This document shows, piece by piece, positions 60,167-64,000 of a stretch of 64,000 nt of DNA. The stretch lies in contig JBBHKE010001655.1 of assembly GCA_037447655.1 (NCBI GenBank), forward strand, positions 62,001 to 126,000. The letters run 5' to 3'. Within the stretch, counting starts at the first letter, position 1. Each line of letters opens with the position of its first letter. Position numbers and translations under genes: made by a program. Source of the stretch: Zygnema cylindricum (taxonomy: Eukaryota; Streptophyta; Zygnematophyceae; Zygnematales; Zygnemataceae). Below the pieces are notes generated by a model. It was not told the origin of the DNA. It searched no databases and saw only the letters and a list, made by a program, of their open reading frames with translations.

Positions 60167-63100
60167 CTGTTGCCCGGGTTAAATTCCCACAGGATAGCCC
60201 TCTGGGGTTTGACCAACTGAACAATAAAGTCCAGGATTCAATGAATAGAGAGACTTTGCCAGGAGATTAAATCCCTTTTCAATAGAGGGACAAGTATCTC
60301 CCTGAATAGAAAGGAAAACCAAGAAATTATTATTTAAAATACAGATAGAAAGCACAAAAGGGCATGAAATTCAACAGAAAGCGAGTGAGCATAAAAATCT
60401 GAGATTTCCCACCCTCAAACACGTAAGCCATTAAAAAATAAAATGAATAAAAAAATAATAAAAAAAGAGACAAGTACTTGTCACAATTCGAAAAAGTAGA
60501 TTAAAGATACGTCACGTTTCCACGATTTGCATTTTATTGTAGACTGGGAAACATGTTAATGCAATAAATTCCCATGATGTTTATTTAAAAAAGAAAAGGA
60601 AAAAATGATGTTATATAAATCAAAGTTTGTGAATTTTGTGAGCTAAACTTACTAGTTGAATGCTGTAAAGAACTTTGCAAGAGCTTGCCGCGGAATTTGA
60701 GACTTTTAAAACATCTCCGCTCCGTAAGGTATTACAGAGATCCTACATAGAAACAATAAAAAAAGTGGCATTTAATAAAGTGAAGAAAAATAGTCAATTA
60801 ACGTAACAATACTATATTTGAAAGTTATGTACACAACGTAGAGATTGGAACCGAAACATTAACATGTTGTGAAAAATTTCCAGCACAAAACATGGATAAA
60901 AAGTGGTTAGGTTGCACTTTCTTTTTTTGGGTGTTGTGATTCAATTTCTAGTTGAAGAGAATTTGGGGTTTCAAAAGTTCCCAACTACCCAAATCCGAAA
61001 AGACAAAATTAATCCGATCTACATATAATTTCTCATCAACTAACTACCATCAACATCATCCACACTAATTACGAATCAAGTACTGATAATGAGTTTTTGA
61101 ACGCATGAGGTGAAGCCTTTCACTACAACACATGGGTTAGTGTAAAGTGCATATCAAACGGAAAAAAACGTACGTAGAGAGGAGGGTTTAGCTAATAACA
61201 GAGTTAAAAACTTGGATTACAAGTTCAAATTAATAGTCTTGGAATATATTAATGATGAGAGGCATAGAAACTTCAAGAAAATAAATACTTACCGATCGTA
61301 TGTGCTTATTTTGACTCAGAAGTTGTGGAATAGTTAATCCAAAAGAATAAGAAATAACATAACAACAGTCGCCCGGAACTACTATGTACGTTTTTGGTAC
61401 ATTCGAACTAGCATCCACAGCTGCAAACATTTATGCTCAAATTAGAAATATCCTTTTTTTTATCAATACTCCTCACAAACACTACCAACCAATGTTCTTT
61501 CACAAAGGCATTAAGAAGATGAGAGCGAAAACGTATAACAAGAAAATACTCAAATATTAAGACCTGAAGGCGAACTAAAAAAAGAAAATGAAAATTTAAC
61601 TTCAGGATCTCATTTATTCATCTTTGACTAGGCCATTGAGTGCTTTAGCTAGACTCGTCAGTTTTAATCGTCGTTCTTAAGTATGTATGTGAGAAAATGA
61701 TATGCAATAAACAGAATCAGACGTGGTTTTGAAAAGTACTCACGTGGGGCACAAATGGGTTTTCCTCTGTTGTTAATAGACATTATATACCCACGCAAAC
61801 AAACACAATGGTAATACCCATTGCCATCATTGATACAAGATCTGGCACCACACAGATTATACCCGATGGAACAGCACACATCGACTGCAAAGAGAAACAC
61901 AAGGATAATAAGTTGACGAACCAAAAATTTGTTTAGAGACAACAACAACATCTAATAACAAGCACCGACAAAGAAAACAAAAAAAAACACACAAAAAGTG
62001 GTCGTTTTCAAACAAAGATGACATTTTATGGAAGCACTGGGTCATAAAATTACAGGATCGTTGTACTAAAATCAAACCGGACAGAACAATATGCACAGCG
62101 GAAGCTTTACAAAAACAGTCTCACAATCTCACAACAAGGTAGATCGTCCAAATATAGCTTTATTCAGCCGAAGGCTTTCCACTTAACAAGCTCTCACTCT
62201 TCTTACTCACTCACATCTCTTCTTCTCACTCTCGCTTACTCTCACTTCACTCACTTACTTCTTTCTTACACTCACTCTCAATTAAATCGGATGCATCACT
62301 ATTTCAGACGCATGATGCATCTAATACTACAGACACATTATAATTTCTGATTTCTGACTTAAACTTCTCCTTAAATAAGAGCAATAAAAGAAGACTTACT
62401 CTTCACGACTTCTTTCACCTCACGTCATTAACTTCACTAACCTCACATAAAGTCACTCAAACGCACTGGAACCTTCACCGCCGAAACAGAAGTGAACTCA
62501 AACGTGCCCTGGACCAAAGTATCGTACCACGATTCTGCGCACTAAATAACTTACCAACCGTACATAACTTACCAACCGTACAGTACCAATGACACGAACC
62601 TTCACCAACGCTCAAACTAAACAAGACGTAACAATCACTGAAGATGCAAACTGAAGACAAATTAGACGTAACATAAACTAACATTGAATCAAAACACAAA
62701 CTGAACAAATACGTGAATCTAGCCGATCCGCCGATTCACCCAATAACCTAACACTGGAAAACGATAAAAGTAAAATAAATACATAAATAATACACTACTA
62801 TATTTTTCGTTTCTACTAGGAGGGTTAGAGTGGAAAGAATAACCATGCTTAAAAAGTAAGTTAACTTGACATTATTTCTAGGATTAGATGTACTGATGAG
62901 TGTATTCACATCCAAGACTGAGTTTGTGTTTTGAAGGAATACAAAGCTCTAATAAAATGCTTTGACATTAAAACAACGAGAAAACTTTCACCGAAGAAAA
63001 GTAAATGTGGAATGACTAATACCCCTCAGTTTAGTGTACAGTGCTTACATATAAATGATGTACACAGCTTAAACAAAAATGTTACAAAGGTTTATCGTAA

Positions 63101-63587
63101 ATGATTGCCCAAATCTCAAATATAAATGATATACCAAAAATTGGTACAAATGGCAAAGAAAGTTAGAACATAAACGTATAAACTTAAATTAAACATAAGT
63201 GACGTACAAGTATCGATATAAAATATGTACAAACTTTAGGAATAAGGATACCCAAAGCTTTAATAGAAGTGATAGGCTAAAAGATGACACATAAATGGCG
63301 TACACAAAGCGTTAGCAAAAATGAATTAAAGCTAAAAAAAGAATGAAATGCCCACAGCTCAAATATAACACATTTACATATACAAAGCTCACATGTAAAT
63401 GAATTTAAAGATGCTAAATACTTACGCAGGGCACACGTTTTGGTTTTGTCGGAATTTTTTACACTAATGTAGCCATTATTTGTAGGACATCTACACGTGT
63501 AAGAATTTGGGAAGGGAAGGGAAGAGGGAACACACGTTCTCGATCCACACGGGTTGATTTTGGCGTTACTTGCAATGCTGTCAGGAG
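60167..63587 (-). CDS. EGF-EGF-LysM-LysM protein, 5' end outside the window
   Basis: Predicted secreted or cell-surface glycan-binding protein. Exons 5' to 3': 63426-63587, 61744-61884, 61293-61420, 60653-60742, 60167-60301; the first four joins are GT-AG and phase-consistent. Exon 1 encodes an EGF-like repeat (NPCGSRTCVP, YTCRCPTNNGYISV, KTCAL). Exon 2 encodes a second (NLCGARSCIND, YYHCVCLRGYIMS, ICAP). Each EGF exon is bounded by phase-1 introns, the usual EGF-module pattern. Exons 3-4 encode LysM 1 (TYIVVPGDCCYVISYSFGLT, LSQN, DLCNTLRSGDVLKV). The last exon starts LysM 2 (GDTCPSIEKGFNLLAKSLYS, LNPGLYC) but meets TAA at 60179-60181. Another frame of the same exon encodes NPRGLSCGNLTRATG, which looks like the missing LysM end, so a frameshift or sequence error is likely. 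LysM binds N-acetylglucosamine-containing glycans. Whether a kinase or signal peptide exists lies beyond 64000. Confidence 0.82.
62100..62753 (-). repeat. Possible solo LTR in an intron of the EGF-LysM gene
   Basis: The minus strand starts TGTTAGG at 62753, has TATTTAAGG near 62373-62381 and CCTTCGGCTGAATAAAGC near 62160-62177, which combines an R-type hairpin and an AATAAA signal as in the copia LTRs of this window. The 3' border and a target duplication were not found. Confidence 0.45.
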
Positions 63588-64000
63588 CTGCACCAAAAAA
63601 AATAAAAAAAATACTAAGCGATATTGAAAGGACAAATGAAAAGAAGGAAAGGAAGAGAGAGAAGAAAGGCAGGAAAAGGAGGGAGCAAGATGAAGGGGCA
63701 AGGAGAAACGGAAAATAAAAAGAACGAGGAAGCAAAAGAGTGGAAAAGCATGAAGGGGGAGGGAGAGCGGGAGTGAGGGAGTAAAAGGGCCTAAGTCTTG
63801 GATTAAAATGTCACATCATAAATCCGAAAAACTAGAATTCCAGTACTTCATTTATCAACTACTTTTTTTCCCGATAAACTTAATTTGATAGGAAAAAACG
63901 AAAATATCACTAAAACATACACAATGTAGACTTATGACAAACAATAAAACTACAATAATAATACTGATAATAAGAGTTAGCAATAACAACAAAACTAGTA
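63588..64000 (-). other. Intron of the EGF-LysM gene
   Basis: A/G-rich sequence upstream of the first visible EGF exon. No further exon is seen before the window edge. Confidence 0.5.

Overview
This is a eukaryotic nuclear window: spliced genes with GT-AG introns, no bacterial-style operons, two LTR retrotransposon superfamilies, hAT-type MITEs, long (TA)n and polypurine/polypyrimidine tracts, and two assembly gaps (911 N at 3048-3958, 10 N at 46315-46324). The main gene is a plant-type C2 plus lipase class 3 protein, and the right edge carries an EGF-LysM gene. Together with Ty1/copia elements that use initiator-tRNA primer sites, this points to a streptophyte, perhaps a charophyte alga or early-diverging land plant with a large repeat-rich genome. 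The species cannot be named from the sequence alone.

Layout. 1-8.2 kb: two decayed copies of one Ty3/gypsy pol on either side of the 911-N gap. The second copy ends in an in-frame PHD finger and is followed by LTR-like sequence with a 186-bp direct repeat. 9.76-23.38 kb (minus): a C2-lipase gene that I assembled by hand into 18 phase-consistent exons encoding 680 aa. 23.4-26.0 kb: a 1.1-kb-armed inverted repeat that begins 16 bp upstream of that gene's start codon, followed by a tRNA-derived SINE-like segment. 26.2-31.4 kb (minus): an LTR element with only a recognisable gag. 31.4-36.3 kb (plus): a decayed Ty1/copia element with gag, protease and integrase but almost no reverse transcriptase. 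37.6-44.0 kb (minus): a second, 5'-truncated copy of the lipase gene (10 exons) with an in-frame TGA and an altered FRGTE motif. 44-46.3 kb: tandem and simple repeats. 46.4-57.6 kb: a transposon graveyard with a TIR/MITE family, an orphan copia LTR with primer site, a pseudo-tRNA, and hAT MITEs with perfect 8-bp target duplications, one nested inside another. 58.4-64 kb (minus): the 3' part of an EGF-EGF-LysM-LysM gene running off the right edge.

Functional reading. The only gene that looks fully intact is the C2-lipase at 9.76-23.38 kb, predicted to be a Ca2+/membrane-associated acyl hydrolase. Its duplicate keeps splice sites, frame and the GHSLG elbow, but lacks the C2 half and carries a premature stop; it is either a recent pseudogene or depends on exon skipping. 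The EGF-LysM gene would encode a secreted or cell-surface glycan-binding protein, but its last LysM is frameshifted as sequenced. Everything else is transposon-derived or low complexity.
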